From contig NZ_FOOR01000010.1 in the NCBI RefSeq assembly GCF_900113255.1, forward strand, positions 42,952 through 106,951: a DNA stretch of 64,000 nt, given 5' to 3'. Shown here in pieces: positions 1 to 8,151 of this stretch. A program made the position numbers and the translations under genes. The notes beneath the pieces are model-generated. The model had not been told where the DNA came from. It did no database searches and saw only the letters and a program-made list of their open reading frames with translations. Position 1 is the first letter of the stretch; each line of letters opens with the position of its first letter. The DNA comes from Novosphingobium sp. CF614. Its GTDB lineage: Bacteria > Pseudomonadota > Alphaproteobacteria > Sphingomonadales > Sphingomonadaceae.

Positions 1-880
1 CGCCCAGTTCCTCCATCGGCTGCAGGTCGTGCAGCTGGATGTTGCTCAATCCGGCGGCGGATGCCTCCAGCGTCTTGCGCCGAGGCCCGTTGCCGCAGAT
101 GACGAACGTAAGGTCATCGCGGTGAGCAAGTGCCCGGGCCGCGTCGATGATGGATTCGATGCCCTGTTTCTGGGCGATAGACCCGGAATAGAGCGCGACA
201 TGTGGCGTCCGGATGTTCCATCGCTCCCGGAAAAGCGACGTGGGTTGCGGGCGGATGTGGTCGATTTCCGCCCAGTTCCGCAATTCGAAGGATCGTTCCG
301 GGACAACGCCTTTCTCGAGCAGTTTACGGACCATTTCCGGGGAAATCGTGCTGGCTTTGTCAAAAGCGCGCAGGACGGCCTTCTCAAACCATCGCGCGAG
401 CCGCGCTGCCGCGCCCTGTCCGGATAGGTGTTCGGTTGCGAAGGCGGCCTCGACTTCAAAGTCCTGAATGTGGATCTGCGAAGTCGCACCGGACAACTTG
501 GCTGCAATCAGGCCGGCGGGGGCCGCGATCAACGAAGGCGCAACGCAGAATACCAGGTCAGGCTTAAAACTGAAAGCTGATCTAACCATCGGAAAAATGG
601 AGCTAGCAAAAAAAGTAAAGTAATGGGCGACACGCCTAGCACCAGAAGGATTGGTCGGTACATAGATCGGACAGCGAACCACTTCGACTCCCTGTTCGCG
701 AGTCTTTTTCCAACCTTGTCGAAACCCTTCGAAAACTTTCCATTGCGGAAAATGAGGAACCGCACATACGACTCGGACTTCATGCCCGAGACCGGCGAGT
801 GACTGTGCGAGGCCGCCGCTATACAGCCCTATGCCAGTCGGCTCGGGAACATAGTTGAGGCTGTAGAGCAAGATGCGCAT
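1..880 (-). CDS. WcaI-like glycosyltransferase (GT4), 3' end outside window
   Basis: The frame is open from ATG at 880 to the window edge, giving 293 codons without a stop. The N-terminus reads MRILLYSLNYVPEPTGIGLY, the opening of WcaI-type fucosyl/glycosyltransferases of colanic-acid-like clusters. Further in, a Rossmann-type acceptor half and the beginning of the GT-B donor half (VALYSGSIAQKQG) are visible. WcaI proteins are usually about 400 residues, so roughly 110 C-terminal residues are missing only because the window ends. The start lies 10 bp after the fcl stop, so it is the third gene of a gmd-fcl-GT operon, which makes a GDP-fucose-using transferase the natural guess. Base composition is slightly AT-richer around 560-640. 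The exact sugar specificity cannot be read. Confidence 0.85.
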   Translation of the reverse strand, partial: MRILLYSLNYVPEPTGIGLYSGGLAQSLAGLGHEVRVVCAVPHFPQWKVFEGFRQGWKKTREQGVEVVRCPIYVPTNPSGARRVAHYFTFFASSIFPMVRSAFSFKPDLVFCVAPSLIAAPAGLIAAKLSGATSQIHIQDFEVEAAFATEHLSGQGAAARLARWFEKAVLRAFDKASTISPEMVRKLLEKGVVPERSFELRNWAEIDHIRPQPTSLFRERWNIRTPHVALYSGSIAQKQGIESIIDAARALAHRDDLTFVICGNGPRRKTLEASAAGLSNIQLHDLQPMEELG

Positions 881-890
881 GACGTGCTGC

Positions 891-1832
891 TTAGGCCTTG
901 CTATCGAGGAACCAGTCGTAGGTCTCCTTGATGCCATCAGCCAAGGCTATCCGCGGCTTCCAGCCCATTGCCAAAAGGCGGCCTGAATCCATGAGCTTGC
1001 GCATGGTTCCGTCAGGTTTGCTGGCGTCGAATGCGATCTCGCCTTCGAAGCCGATCACTTGAGCAATGAGTTCCGCCAGATCCCGGATCGAGACGTCTTC
1101 GCCATAGCCCACGTTGATGTGGCTGAGCATCGGCTCGGTGTTGGCCGCGTACTGTTCCGGCGGCAGATCGAGGACAAAAAGCGAAGCCTCGGCCATGTCG
1201 TCGACATGAAGGAACTCCCGCTTCGGCGTTCCCGTGCCCCAGATCACGACCTGCTTAGCCCCGTCGCGGACGGCCTCGTGGAATCGCCGGATCAACGCCG
1301 GCATCACATGCGAGTTTTCCGGGTGGAAGTTGTCCCCGGGACCGTAGAGGTTGGTCGGCATCACGCTGCGATAGTCAGTGCCATACTGGCGATTGTAGCT
1401 CTCGCATAACTTGATTCCCGCGATCTTTGCGATTGCGTAGGGCTCATTGGTTGGCTCGAGAATGCCGGTCAGCAGCGCATCCTCGCGCATGGGCTGCGCC
1501 ACCGCGCGAGGATAGATGCACGAGGAGCCGAGAAACAACAGCTTCTGCACCCCCGCAGCATAGGCCTGATGCACGACATTGGCCTCGATCATCAGGTTCT
1601 CGTAGATGAATTCGGCCGGATAAGTGTTGTTCGCATGGATCCCGCCGACTTTCGCGGCGGCGAGAACGACCGCGTCGACTTTCTCCGCAGCGAAGAAGTC
1701 GCGCACCGCAGTTTGATCGGTCAGATCGAGCTGGGCGTGTGTGCGCGTCACCACTTCGGCGCCGCGCTCGATCAGCTTGCGGCTGATCGCTCCACCCACC
1801 ATGCCCCGGTGGCCTGCTACATAGACGCGCAT
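891..1832 (-). CDS. fcl: GDP-L-fucose synthase
   Basis: This is a 313-residue short-chain dehydrogenase/epimerase. It begins [15 protein letters not shown], the NADP-binding glycine motif of Fcl/WcaG, and carries the Ser-Tyr-Lys-type catalytic signature ([10 protein letters not shown], then [13 protein letters not shown]). Fcl converts GDP-4-keto-6-deoxymannose to GDP-L-fucose by epimerisation and reduction in the cytosol. I chose ATG at 1832 because a strong GAGGAGG ribosome site lies just upstream. An upstream in-frame start at 1868 would overlap gmd and add 12 non-homologous residues. It follows gmd, the enzyme supplying its substrate, with only about 25 bp between them. Length is normal for the family. 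Confidence 0.95.
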   Translation of the reverse strand: MRVYVAGHRGMVGGAISRKLIERGAEVVTRTHAQLDLTDQTAVRDFFAAEKVDAVVLAAAKVGGIHANNTYPAEFIYENLMIEANVVHQAYAAGVQKLLFLGSSCIYPRAVAQPMREDALLTGILEPTNEPYAIAKIAGIKLCESYNRQYGTDYRSVMPTNLYGPGDNFHPENSHVMPALIRRFHEAVRDGAKQVVIWGTGTPKREFLHVDDMAEASLFVLDLPPEQYAANTEPMLSHINVGYGEDVSIRDLAELIAQVIGFEGEIAFDASKPDGTMRKLMDSGRLLAMGWKPRIALADGIKETYDWFLDSKA

Positions 1833-1857
1833 CGCGTGTCCTCCTCGCCCGGGACGA

Positions 1858-2985
1858 TCAGGATTCAAGCGAGACCGGCATATTGTAACCGTGTTCCTTC
1901 AGCAGTGCATGCCGCTTGGCAACCTTGAGATCCTCGGCCACCATCTCCTCGCACATCGCCTGGACGCTGATCTCGGGGACCCAGCTCAGCACCTCCTTTG
2001 CCTTGGTTGGATCACCGAGCAGCGTATCGACCTCGGCCGGACGGAAATAGCGCGGATCGATGCGCACGATCACGTCGCCCACCTCTATGGCAGGGGCGTC
2101 TCCGCCGCTGATGGTCTCGACGATGCCCACTTCCTCAAGGCCCTCACCTTCGAAGCGCAGCGTGATACCAAGGTGGCGAGCCGACCATGCGATGAACTCG
2201 CGTACCGAGAACTGCACCCCAGTTGCAATGACGAAGTCTTGAGGCTGTTCCTGCTGTAGCATCATCCACTGCATGCGCACGTAATCTTTGGCATGACCCC
2301 AGTCGCGCAGGGAATCGATATTCCCCATGTAAAGGCAAGGCTCAAGACCCTGCGCGATGTTCGCAAGGCCACGCGTGATCTTTCGAGTCACGAAGGTTTC
2401 GCCGCGGCGAGGACTTTCATGATTGAACAGAATGCCATTGCAGGCATACATGCCGTAAGCTTCACGGTAGTTAACGGTAATCCAGTAGGCGTAAAGCTTG
2501 GCTACTGCATACGGAGAACGAGGATAGAAAGGAGTTGTCTCCCGCTGAGGAGTTTCCTGCACGAGGCCATAGAGTTCGGATGTTGAAGCCTGATAGAATC
2601 GCGTCTTCTTCTCAAGACCGAGAAAGCGAATCGCCTCCAGCAAGCGCAGCGTGCCGATAGCATCGACGTCGGCAGTATATTCAGGCGCCTCGAAGCTGAC
2701 CGCAACGTGGCTCTGTGCACCAAGGTTATAAACCTCGTCGGGCTGGATTTCTTGAATGATGCGCGTCAGATTCGAGGTGTCTGACAAATCGCCGTAATGC
2801 AGTTTCAGATCCGGCGAAGGAGCGTGGGGATCCTGGTAAATGTGGTCGATGCGTTGGGTGTTGAACAACGAAGCCCGGCGCTTTATGCCATGAACTTCAT
2901 AACCCTTCTCCAACAGGAATTCGGCAAGATAAGAGCCATCCTGCCCTGTTACGCCCGTAATAAGGGCAACCTTCTTACCGATCAA
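1858..2985 (-). CDS. gmd: GDP-mannose 4,6-dehydratase
   Basis: This 375-residue extended SDR protein begins [20 protein letters not shown] and continues with the highly conserved Gmd stretch ([18 protein letters not shown]). The catalytic set is present: the Ser/Thr in [10 protein letters not shown] and the YxxxK in [15 protein letters not shown]. It converts GDP-D-mannose to GDP-4-keto-6-deoxy-D-mannose, the first step to GDP-L-fucose. The start codon is TTG at 2985, supported by a GGAGGAAG ribosome site 6 bases upstream. It is first gene of the gmd-fcl-GT operon, and the 571-bp gap before it should contain the promoter. The 5' part is AT-richer than the neighbouring EPS genes. Confidence 0.96.
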   Translation of the reverse strand: MIGKKVALITGVTGQDGSYLAEFLLEKGYEVHGIKRRASLFNTQRIDHIYQDPHAPSPDLKLHYGDLSDTSNLTRIIQEIQPDEVYNLGAQSHVAVSFEAPEYTADVDAIGTLRLLEAIRFLGLEKKTRFYQASTSELYGLVQETPQRETTPFYPRSPYAVAKLYAYWITVNYREAYGMYACNGILFNHESPRRGETFVTRKITRGLANIAQGLEPCLYMGNIDSLRDWGHAKDYVRMQWMMLQQEQPQDFVIATGVQFSVREFIAWSARHLGITLRFEGEGLEEVGIVETISGGDAPAIEVGDVIVRIDPRYFRPAEVDTLLGDPTKAKEVLSWVPEISVQAMCEEMVAEDLKVAKRHALLKEHGYNMPVSLES

Positions 2986-3556
2986 TGCTTTCTTCCTCCG
3001 AAAGAAAATGTGTCCGCTCGTGGTGTCAAGTCTTATCTGAATAAATCTTGCGCGAAGACCGTTTACTTCTGCATTCGATCGTCACAGCCAATCGATTTAC
3101 AAGATTGATGTCGCATTTTCATTCAACGGCCCCACCCTTGCTCCGATTTCATTATACCGCGCCAGGAGGATGACGCTGATAGCCCGACACGGCCGAGGCC
3201 GGAAATGGCGATCTTCATATGCAGTCACTCACCCAGCCACAGGCAGCGCATGGAGGAAATCTGTGACATCCGCAATCCGCGCGTTTTGCTGATGCCCTAG
3301 CAACCCAGCTACGGGTTCCTACTGTCTCCTTAATCTGCTTTGAAACAGACGCAGTCAACGGGTTTATGCTGCGACTGCACAGTGGTGCGGAATGGCAAAG
3401 CCGATGAAATATTGCAGATGAAGCACCCTACGCAGCCTTTATCGATAGAGACCTGACAAGATAAAGCGCAAGGCATGGCGCTGTGGCGCCCCATCCTGCC
3501 GCCAACGGTGAGCCTGCCTAGCCGCCGATAACACTAATGTGGTGATAGGCGCGATG
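2986..3556. promoter_or_regulatory. 571-bp gap, leader of the gmd operon
   Basis: No convincing gene is present on either strand. Directly upstream of gmd on the minus strand lies a TTGACA hexamer (3024-3029), but 17 bases downstream the -10 position (TTCTTT, 3001-3006) is poor, so this is only a weak promoter candidate. A GGAGGAAG ribosome site precedes the gmd TTG start. The remaining 400 bp shows no clear repeat or terminator. The gap separates the fucose operon from the glycosyltransferase/polymerase genes and is AT-richer than its surroundings. Confidence 0.4.
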
Positions 3557-4651
3557 TCAAAGTACACGTGGCTTTCGGCTCGCGAGCGCAGCCTCGGCTG
3601 CGCCCATCACGCGCGCGACGCCGCTCTCCCATGCCTGCTCGCGGCGGACCCGCTCGACGAGCTCGGCTGCGTGATGCCGCAGGTCGGAAAGATTCCGTGC
3701 AGCGAGCCAATCGGCCGCCACCGCGACGCCGCCATCCGTCCCGCTAGCGACCAGTCCGTCATACTGCTCCACCATGGTGCGAGCGCCGGTCATGTCGGCG
3801 ACAATCGGTATCGTGCCCACTGCCAGCGCCTCGAGCACGATCAGCGGGAAGCTGTCGAGCTCAGACAAGTGGACGAGTACGTCCGCTTCATCAAGCGCAG
3901 CGATCAGCGCGGTCTCGTCCATCCAGTCGGCCAGTGTGAGTGATCCACCCAGTTCCGCGGTCGCGATCGCCTGACCCAGTTCCGCCATTGTCTGTGCATC
4001 GGCGCGGCCGACGATACGTGCACTGAACGGCACGCCTTGCGCGCGCAGCGCAGCGCAGAGCGCAACCATACGAAACGTGCCCTTGCCGTGGCCAAGTCGG
4101 CCCGCATGGATCAGCCTGAGTGGTCCCGGAGCCGCTGCTGCGGAACGCTGGGACAGCGCAATCTCTGGGAGAAAAGTACCAACCACTGTGCCGGGCACGT
4201 GAAGGGGAAGAGCGATCTCCTTCTCTTGCCCAGGAAACAGCAGTGCCAAGCAGTTGGCGCGTTCAAGCAGGCGGATGCAGAGTGCTCGCAGCGCCGGGAT
4301 TCGCTGCAGGCGGGCATTCGCCCCGAGGTGCGGCGTCACCATCACCGGCAGGCCGAGCGCCACGGCACGCTGCAGGAATAGGAGGTCAGCGAACGTGCTC
4401 CATTGCAACCAGACAAGGTCGGGCGCATGGTCCTGGGGCCCGCCCAGTCGTCGCCACGCGTTCATTGCCGCGCCGAGCCGGCCAGGGGTGAGATAGGCGG
4501 TGTCGGTCGTCCACCAGGTGGCACGCCAGCCCTGGGCATGGCGGTTGACCGCAGTCGTCGCGCGTTCGCAGAACGCCTCCAGACCGCCACGGTGGTGCAG
4601 TGACCCGCCTAATACGAGCATATGCCGGTGCGGCGACAACTCTGCGGCCAT
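3557..4651 (-). CDS. Glycosyltransferase family 4
   Basis: This 364-residue GT-B-fold protein has the N-terminal GLEAF glycine/acidic loop (LGGSLHHRGGLEAF) and the C-terminal GT4 signature, including HAGRLGHGKGTFRM, the VLVHLSELDSFPLIVLEALA donor-binding E-x7-E region and a VADMTGA tail. GT4 enzymes transfer sugars from nucleotide donors to the growing lipid-linked repeat on the cytosolic face. ATG at 4651 lies 5 bp after the upstream polymerase stop. A second ATG at 4621 (MLVLGGSLHH) is equally compatible with the family N-terminus and neither has a strong ribosome site. Donor and linkage are unknown. Confidence 0.85.
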   Translation of the reverse strand: MAAELSPHRHMLVLGGSLHHRGGLEAFCERATTAVNRHAQGWRATWWTTDTAYLTPGRLGAAMNAWRRLGGPQDHAPDLVWLQWSTFADLLFLQRAVALGLPVMVTPHLGANARLQRIPALRALCIRLLERANCLALLFPGQEKEIALPLHVPGTVVGTFLPEIALSQRSAAAAPGPLRLIHAGRLGHGKGTFRMVALCAALRAQGVPFSARIVGRADAQTMAELGQAIATAELGGSLTLADWMDETALIAALDEADVLVHLSELDSFPLIVLEALAVGTIPIVADMTGARTMVEQYDGLVASGTDGGVAVAADWLAARNLSDLRHHAAELVERVRREQAWESGVARVMGAAEAALASRKPRVL

Positions 4652-4656
4652 TTTGG

Positions 4657-6018
4657 TCAGAGGCGAAGCGGCGCGCGTGGCCTGATCGGCTTGGCAGGGC
4701 GTGCGGGGATGGCCGTGGTCGATCCACCGACAGGTGCCGCAGTCACCGCCCAGAGGAGTGCGATCGCAACCATCAGGAATACTTGCACCAGCGCGTCGCG
4801 GTCGAACAGTGTCGATTCGGTGAAATTGTGACCGAAAGAGAAGACCACCAACGCCGCGGCCAGCGTGCGTGCCGGATGGTCGCCGCCGTAGAGCAATCGC
4901 CGCGCCGGCCAGACCAACGTCGCGTAGAGCGCCAGCAGCGTGCCGATACCGCCGATCTGCACGAGCAGATCGAGATAACCATCATGCCCTTCGCTCATGT
5001 TGGTGACCCAGCCTGTCGCATATTTAAAGATCGGCCCCGCCGGCCCGAGATCCCAGAAGGATCCGTAACCGACCCCCAGCCAGGGACGGTCTGCATATGC
5101 CTTGATGAGCGCTGCCCAAATCTGCGTGCGGCCGGTGAAGGCCGCAGGGTCGCTTACCAAGGCGAGATAGGGCACGTTGTCGATCGCCATGCTGACGAAG
5201 ATCAGAACAGGCCCGACAAGTAACAGCCAGGAGAGCGCAGGCAGCGCCAGTTGTCGCTGCCCCAAGCGCTTCGCGAGCAGTCCAAAGACAACGCCCGCCA
5301 CTACGCTCGCCGCACAGATGCCCATCGATGTCTTCGACTCGCTCATCACCAGGAAGATCACAGCGCCAGCGCACACAGCGATCCTGACAATCCAATGCAC
5401 GCGGCCAGTGTCGAACAGGAAAAACAGGATCGCCATCGCGCAGGGAACGCCAGCGAAGTTCTTTTGGCCCATTAACCCGCGCCAGGTGCCCGTCAGGCCT
5501 TCGCCACCACCGGAATCCCGGCCAATCTCCGGGTAGAAGACGGCGAAAACGAAGTTCACCATCAGCATGATTGCAAGCATCGTCCGCAGGATCGACACTG
5601 TCCGTTCGGGACCAAGCTGGCGGACGAGTGCGAACAGCGACCAGGCGATGATTGTCGTCAGCACCAGCCGCCGGATCCCCACCGAGGGATCGATCATCCA
5701 CAGGGTGGACAGCCAGCACCAGGCCAGCACCATCAGGATGGGCCAGGGAACCACCAGCAGCCGCTCAGGGTGCTGCCAGGGGCGCGTGGCGATCAGTGCG
5801 AGGACCAAGATCGCGCCGTAACCCGCCTGGCGGATCGCGTTCTGCGTGTTCTCGTTGTTGACGGTCATCCATGGGCCGAGCAGCGCAAGCGTGATCAGCG
5901 CCACGAAGGCCGACATTGCGAGATGCTGGCTCCAGCTTGGATTGGTCTCGCGCAATCGGGTGTTGACCCGCGACAGATAGGGCAGGCTAAACGAAGGGGC
6001 GCGTGAAGTTTCGCTCAC
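4657..6018 (-). CDS. O-antigen ligase/ExoQ-like polysaccharide polymerase
   Basis: This 453-residue polytopic membrane protein has about ten hydrophobic segments and a long periplasmic loop near residues 290-350. That loop holds the Wzy_C/WaaL hallmark: PWLGVGYGSFWD, followed by a GHDGYLDLLVQIGGIG stretch. GxGxGSFW and a conserved His in the loop are features of the O-antigen ligase/ExoQ family, which polymerises or ligates undecaprenyl-linked repeats. The start is GTG at 6018, six bases after the pssE-like stop, so it is likely co-translated with the PssD/PssE pair. In this context an EPS polymerase is more likely than an LPS ligase, but the sequence alone does not decide. Confidence 0.85.
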   Translation of the reverse strand: MSETSRAPSFSLPYLSRVNTRLRETNPSWSQHLAMSAFVALITLALLGPWMTVNNENTQNAIRQAGYGAILVLALIATRPWQHPERLLVVPWPILMVLAWCWLSTLWMIDPSVGIRRLVLTTIIAWSLFALVRQLGPERTVSILRTMLAIMLMVNFVFAVFYPEIGRDSGGGEGLTGTWRGLMGQKNFAGVPCAMAILFFLFDTGRVHWIVRIAVCAGAVIFLVMSESKTSMGICAASVVAGVVFGLLAKRLGQRQLALPALSWLLLVGPVLIFVSMAIDNVPYLALVSDPAAFTGRTQIWAALIKAYADRPWLGVGYGSFWDLGPAGPIFKYATGWVTNMSEGHDGYLDLLVQIGGIGTLLALYATLVWPARRLLYGGDHPARTLAAALVVFSFGHNFTESTLFDRDALVQVFLMVAIALLWAVTAAPVGGSTTAIPARPAKPIRPRAPLRL

Positions 6019-6024
6019 GACTGA

Positions 6025-6519
6025 TCAGAACCTCAACAGGCGGCGGCGTTCGGTGTCGATAAGCTTGGCGATGGCGCCACGCAAGCGATCGCGGTCGGGA
6101 AGCGGATCGACGGGATTGGGTGCCGGATGCCGTTCGGCGGTCAGCCGGACGAGATCATCCTCGTCATGGGCAATGTAGACGCCGGGCCGTCCTTCCAGGA
6201 CACGCACGGTCGCCAATTGATGGTCGTTGCGATGCTCGTTGAGTACGGCCAGGCGCGGAAACAGGATCATCGGTTTGCAATGCTTCTGCGCCATCACGAA
6301 CGTGCCGATGCCGGCATGCGAGATCAGATAGCTGCAGTCCTCGATGCGCTGCTCGAATTCGATCGGGCCGACGAAGGGCTGCCACTCCATATTGATGGGG
6401 CGGTACTGGCAATGCCCGACTTGTGCGAAAATCGGCTCAGGCAACGTCGGCGCCAGGCGGTCGACGATCTCGACAAGGCGATCGAACGGCAGCTGTGTTC
6501 CAACCGTCAGCAGGATCAC
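6025..6519 (-). CDS. PssE/Alg13-like glycosyltransferase subunit
   Basis: This 164-residue protein matches the C-terminal half of family 28 glycosyltransferases (Alg13/PssE/EpsF type). It starts MILLTVGTQLPFDRLVEIVD and has the diphospho-nucleotide-binding stretch ISHAGIGTFVMAQKHCKPMI followed by NEHRNDHQ. It forms one half of a split enzyme: PssE carries donor binding, while PssD (next upstream gene) carries the acceptor side and membrane attachment. The start overlaps the pssD-like stop by ATGA, which fits a 1:1 heterodimer. Homologues in rhizobial EPS clusters transfer glucuronic acid to the second position of the repeat. That specificity is inferred here. Confidence 0.88.
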   Translation of the reverse strand: MILLTVGTQLPFDRLVEIVDRLAPTLPEPIFAQVGHCQYRPINMEWQPFVGPIEFEQRIEDCSYLISHAGIGTFVMAQKHCKPMILFPRLAVLNEHRNDHQLATVRVLEGRPGVYIAHDEDDLVRLTAERHPAPNPVDPLPDRDRLRGAIAKLIDTERRRLLRF

Positions 6520-6992
6520 AGCAACGCGCCATCATAGCGCCGCCCTGCCCCCGCCAGATGCGCCCACTGCGTAAACCATTCGTGCGCGAAAAGGCGAGCC
6601 ACCCGACCGCTCAGCGAGGGCTGGTCCGAATTGGCGATGCTGTCGACCCACACCGTACGCGCGCCCATAAACCGTGCCGCGATGAGGCAGAACAGGCCCG
6701 GCAGAGCGCCCGTGGTGATCAGCATTTTAGGCTGCACGCGCAACACCAGTCGGAGCGAGGCAGCGAAACAGACTGCCGCTCGTCGCGGCTCGTCGCGGTT
6801 GGCGTCGGGCAGAACGTGGAAGCGCTTGATGCCGTCGCGCTCGGCAAGCTCCGGGTCGGTGGTCGCGAACACGGGGTCGACATCGGCAAACGCGGGGCAG
6901 AGCAGCATTAGTTCTTCCCAATGCCCGCCACCTGACGAAACCGCCAACACCGTAAAATCGCGCTTTCGTCTTCTCGGCACTCGTCCGCTCAT
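6516..6992 (-). CDS. PssD/Alg14-like glycosyltransferase subunit
   Basis: From ATG at 6992 this gives 158 residues. The core is FTVLAVSSGGGHWEELMLL, the Alg14/PssD signature, followed by FATTDPELAERDG and the terminal RVARLFAHEWFTQW region. The frame is open 118 codons further upstream (to 7346), but that part is low-complexity, Arg/Ser-rich and unlike the family, so I reject it. A GTG a few codons upstream of 6992 is a possible alternative start. The stop overlaps the pssE-like start (ATGA), so the two subunits are translationally coupled. It probably anchors the split glycosyltransferase at the inner membrane. Confidence 0.85.
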   Translation of the reverse strand: MSGRVPRRRKRDFTVLAVSSGGGHWEELMLLCPAFADVDPVFATTDPELAERDGIKRFHVLPDANRDEPRRAAVCFAASLRLVLRVQPKMLITTGALPGLFCLIAARFMGARTVWVDSIANSDQPSLSGRVARLFAHEWFTQWAHLAGAGRRYDGALL

Positions 6993-7207
6993 CTTCCCCA
7001 ACGCGGTGACGACTTGCCTGTCGCAGCCGATCAAAGTTCCCCGACCAACTATTTCAGAAGTCCATGCGTTTTGGCTAGTCGATGCAGGGCATTTCCGCAA
7101 GCGCGCGTATGTGCCAAGCAGCGAAGAATGAAATGTAACTCGTCCCCTCCTTTCGCAGCCGAGCATGCGGGCAGCGTCCTCGGTGGATTGCCCGCACGGT
7201 CTAGCAC
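6993..7207. promoter_or_regulatory. Divergent intergenic region between pssD-like and GINT1-N-like genes
   Basis: This 215-bp gap separates genes transcribed in opposite directions, so it must contain at least two promoters. I see no hexamer pair good enough to name and no clear operator. An open reading frame runs through it on the minus strand but has no family resemblance. Confidence 0.35.
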
Positions 7208-8128
7208 ATGCAGTTGAGGAAGGACTTCTGGCGGTGCGCAATCGTGCCCGCGCCAGCGGATCGCATCCTAGCGCGCGGATCGCTCGGCGACTGGCCGCTG
7301 ACCTGGATACCTGGATCGGGCGGCATGCGCTATCTCGCTGATCCATTCGGCCTGTGGCGTGAAGGCAGGCTATATGTCTTCGCCGAGCACTTCGATTACC
7401 GCGACGCGGTCGGATGCATCGCGGTGACAGTGTTCGACGAAAGGCTTGTTCCGGTTAAGCAGGCGATCGTTCTGCGCGAGCCGTGGCACCTGTCTTATCC
7501 GTTCGTGTTCGAAGCCGAGGGTGAGACTTGGCTCCTGCCTGAAGCGTTCGAGTCCGGCGGACTGTGGCTCTACCGCGCGGCGGCCTTTCCGTATCGGTGG
7601 GAGCGGGCCCACCGAATCGCGCTCGACCATGTTCCTCTCGACACGACGCCGGTCCACGATGGGGAGCGCTGGTGGCTGTTCTATGCGCCTGCCTGGCCCG
7701 AAACGGCGCGGCTTACCCGGCTATGTGCGGCTTACTCCGATCGACTGGAAGGACCGTGGACCGCCCATCCTGGCAATCCGATCCTGGTCGATCCACACGG
7801 CGCGCGGCCGGGCGGCACACCGGTGTGGCACGCGGGCGTGCTGCATCTGCCGCTGCAGGATTGTCGCGGCACTTACGGCGCGGCGCTCCGCCTGCTGCGT
7901 GTCGACAGGCTGACGCCCGACGAGATCGCGGCAACTGTGAGCATGACGCTGCGGGCGCCGCCTACCGCCGCGCCGTTCGTCGATGGTTGCCACACTTTGT
8001 CGGCTGCAGGGCCGGTTACGCTAATCGATGTCAAGCAGACGCGCATTTCACCGCGCGGACTGCTGATGCGGCCGTTACGCGACTTACGCCGCATCTTGGG
8101 CAAGGCCGGACAGCAGCCGCGGGGATAA
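7208..8128 (+). CDS. GINT1 N-terminal-like beta-propeller protein
   Basis: This 306-residue soluble protein resembles the N-terminal domain of glucosamine inositolphosphorylceramide transferase 1 (a five-bladed GH43-like propeller). Indicators are the opening WPLTWIPGSGGMRYLADPFG, the acidic/aromatic repeats (YVFAEHFDYRD, LSYPFVFEAEGETWLLPEA, DTTPVHDGERWWLFYA) and the second-half motif NPILVDPHGARPGG. Members occur next to bacterial polysaccharide genes and are presumed to bind or transfer sugars; the bacterial reaction is not established. It is the only forward gene between 3.5 and 40.6 kb, divergent from pssD and convergent with the kinase (23 bp between stops). No signal peptide is visible, so it is probably cytosolic. 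Confidence 0.75.
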   Translation: MQLRKDFWRCAIVPAPADRILARGSLGDWPLTWIPGSGGMRYLADPFGLWREGRLYVFAEHFDYRDAVGCIAVTVFDERLVPVKQAIVLREPWHLSYPFVFEAEGETWLLPEAFESGGLWLYRAAAFPYRWERAHRIALDHVPLDTTPVHDGERWWLFYAPAWPETARLTRLCAAYSDRLEGPWTAHPGNPILVDPHGARPGGTPVWHAGVLHLPLQDCRGTYGAALRLLRVDRLTPDEIAATVSMTLRAPPTAAPFVDGCHTLSAAGPVTLIDVKQTRISPRGLLMRPLRDLRRILGKAGQQPRG

Positions 8129-8151
8129 GGCCGAAGGACTGCCAGGCCGCG

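Noticed and set aside
3024..3029. Strong sigma-70 promoter for gmd
   Set aside because: The TTGACA box is good but the -10 position reads TTCTTT; kept only as a weak candidate within the gap entry.
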